Positions 5,654 through 6,329 of a stretch of DNA of 6,329 nucleotides are shown piece by piece (positions within the stretch are counted from its first letter, which is position 1; each line of letters starts with the position of its first letter). The notes beneath the pieces are model-generated. The model was not told the DNA's origin, made no database searches, and worked only from the letters and a program-made list of their open reading frames with translations. A program made the position numbers and the translations under genes. The stretch is from the NCBI GenBank assembly GCA_025363795.1, contig JANYLE010000499.1, positions 1-6,329 on the forward strand. The letters run 5' to 3'. This stretch comes from Mariniphaga sp. GTDB taxonomy: Bacteria > Bacteroidota > Bacteroidia > Bacteroidales > Prolixibacteraceae.

Positions 5654-6196
5654 ATGTTTAGGAAAATTGTAAGATATTTCGCAAATAAACGATTAGTTGA
5701 ATTTTATAAATCCGGTAAACGGACGACAAAGATTAAAACTTTAAAAAATTCGAAGATTGTTGGTATTGTTTGGAACCCGGCTGATGAAGGCGGCATCGAA
5801 ACATACGAATTGCTCAGAAAAACATTGCAGAGCAAAGGAATCAAACCGATTGGGATGGCCCACATTGGTTCGGGCCGCGAGATGGAGACCTTGTCGACAA
5901 TTACCCATTCGGGATTTCTCGACCGGAAAAGTGTAAGTTGGCTCGGCCGCCCCAAAACGAGCGCCGGAATGGACTTTATTCAGGAACCGTTTGATATTTT
6001 AATCGATATCTCTATTTCGAAGACGGTCGCATCACAGTATACGCTGGTTCATTCTGCAGCTATTTTTAAAGTTGGCTGGAAAGGGACAGAACCCAATTTT
6101 TACGATTTGAACATAGACGTTTCCGAAAAACCTCAGTGCAGGTATTTAATGGAGCAGATCGTCTATTACCTTGAGAATATTAATGAAAAGAGTTGA
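5654..6196 (+). CDS. Conserved uncharacterised protein, DUF6913-like
   Basis: This 180-residue protein has no known function. It resembles what I recall as the DUF6913 family, found in Bacteroidota, but that match is from memory. It starts with a basic N-terminus (MFRKIVRYFANKR, then KSGKRTTKIK), followed by alternating strand and helix segments: KIVGIVWNP, ETYELLRKTLQSKGIKPIGMAHIG, WLGRPKTSAGMDFIQEPFDILIDISIS, HSAAIFKVGW, FYDLNIDV, and a C-terminal helix CRYLMEQIVYYLENI. The pattern suggests a small alpha/beta cytoplasmic protein. It has no signal peptide, transmembrane helix or obvious catalytic motif. The ATG at 5654 is the only reasonable start. It ends 8 bases before dapA, so the two are probably cotranscribed; ligA is 70 bases upstream. 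This placement suggests a housekeeping role rather than an acquired gene. Confidence 0.85.
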   Translation: MFRKIVRYFANKRLVEFYKSGKRTTKIKTLKNSKIVGIVWNPADEGGIETYELLRKTLQSKGIKPIGMAHIGSGREMETLSTITHSGFLDRKSVSWLGRPKTSAGMDFIQEPFDILIDISISKTVASQYTLVHSAAIFKVGWKGTEPNFYDLNIDVSEKPQCRYLMEQIVYYLENINEKS

Positions 6197-6204
6197 ATAT
6201 TAGT

Positions 6205-6329
6205 ATGAAGAAAAGTTTCCGTGGAGCAGGGGTTGCATTAATTACCCCATTTAAAACCGATCAGACCATCGATTTTGACGGATTAGGAAAGATTGTTGAT
6301 AGTCAACTTGAAAATAAGATTGATTACCT
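6205..6329 (+). CDS. dapA: 4-hydroxy-tetrahydrodipicolinate synthase, C-terminus beyond window
   Basis: Only the first 41 codons are visible. The N-terminus reads MKKSFRGAGVALITPFKTDQ and continues with IDFDGLGKIVDSQLENKIDY. The G-x-G-V-A-L-x-T-P-F block and the following helix are typical of DapA, the TIM-barrel lyase that condenses pyruvate with aspartate semialdehyde in diaminopimelate and lysine synthesis. The catalytic lysine lies beyond the window. Other members of the family, such as N-acetylneuraminate lyase, share this fold, but the ATPF-type start with few differences favours DapA. The gene begins 8 bases after the DUF6913-like gene, indicating one transcript. Confidence 0.9.
   Translation, partial: MKKSFRGAGVALITPFKTDQTIDFDGLGKIVDSQLENKIDY

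Noticed and set aside
1..6329. Mobile elements, CRISPR arrays, tRNA or rRNA genes
   Set aside because: No transposase, spaced direct repeats, integrase or tRNA-like cloverleaf was seen. The gene content is housekeeping plus the B12 unit.

Overview
The window looks like a chromosomal segment from a Bacteroidota bacterium, probably in the Bacteroidales/Marinilabiliales range, although the exact family cannot be fixed from sequence alone. The reasons are TAnnTTTG-type promoter elements, few Shine-Dalgarno sequences, a lipoprotein with a Bacteroidota-style surface-export signal, and two small protein families (Cys-rich CWC and a DUF6913-like protein) that I associate with this phylum.

Left part, minus strand (1-1992): a truncated small winged-helix DNA-binding protein, then aroC (chorismate synthase), then a SlyD-like FKBP prolyl isomerase with an unusual cysteine-rich tail. 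A GC-rich hairpin between slyD and aroC probably ends slyD transcription. These are housekeeping genes.

Centre, minus strand (2163-3427): a compact vitamin B12-responsive unit, and the most interesting part of the window. A promoter-like TAACTTTG box is followed at once by a well-formed cobalamin riboswitch (about 3194-3410). Its B12 box, P4, P5 and P7 can all be traced, as can a regulatory hairpin whose loop is complementary to loop L5. It controls a 71-residue Cys-rich CWC protein and an overlapping gene for a DUF4465 lipoprotein, probably surface-exposed. I infer that the lipoprotein works in cobalamin capture or uptake. No TonB receptor (BtuB) or BtuG-like gene is visible here, so the unit seems to stand apart from the usual transport locus. 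A 20-codon open frame sits between the regulatory hairpin and the CWC gene, and its ATG directly abuts the hairpin. It may be the element the riboswitch really gates.

Right part, plus strand (3580-6329): ligA (complete NAD-dependent DNA ligase), transcribed divergently from the B12 unit, followed by a conserved but uncharacterised 180-residue protein and, 8 bases later, the start of dapA (lysine/diaminopimelate synthesis), which runs off the window.
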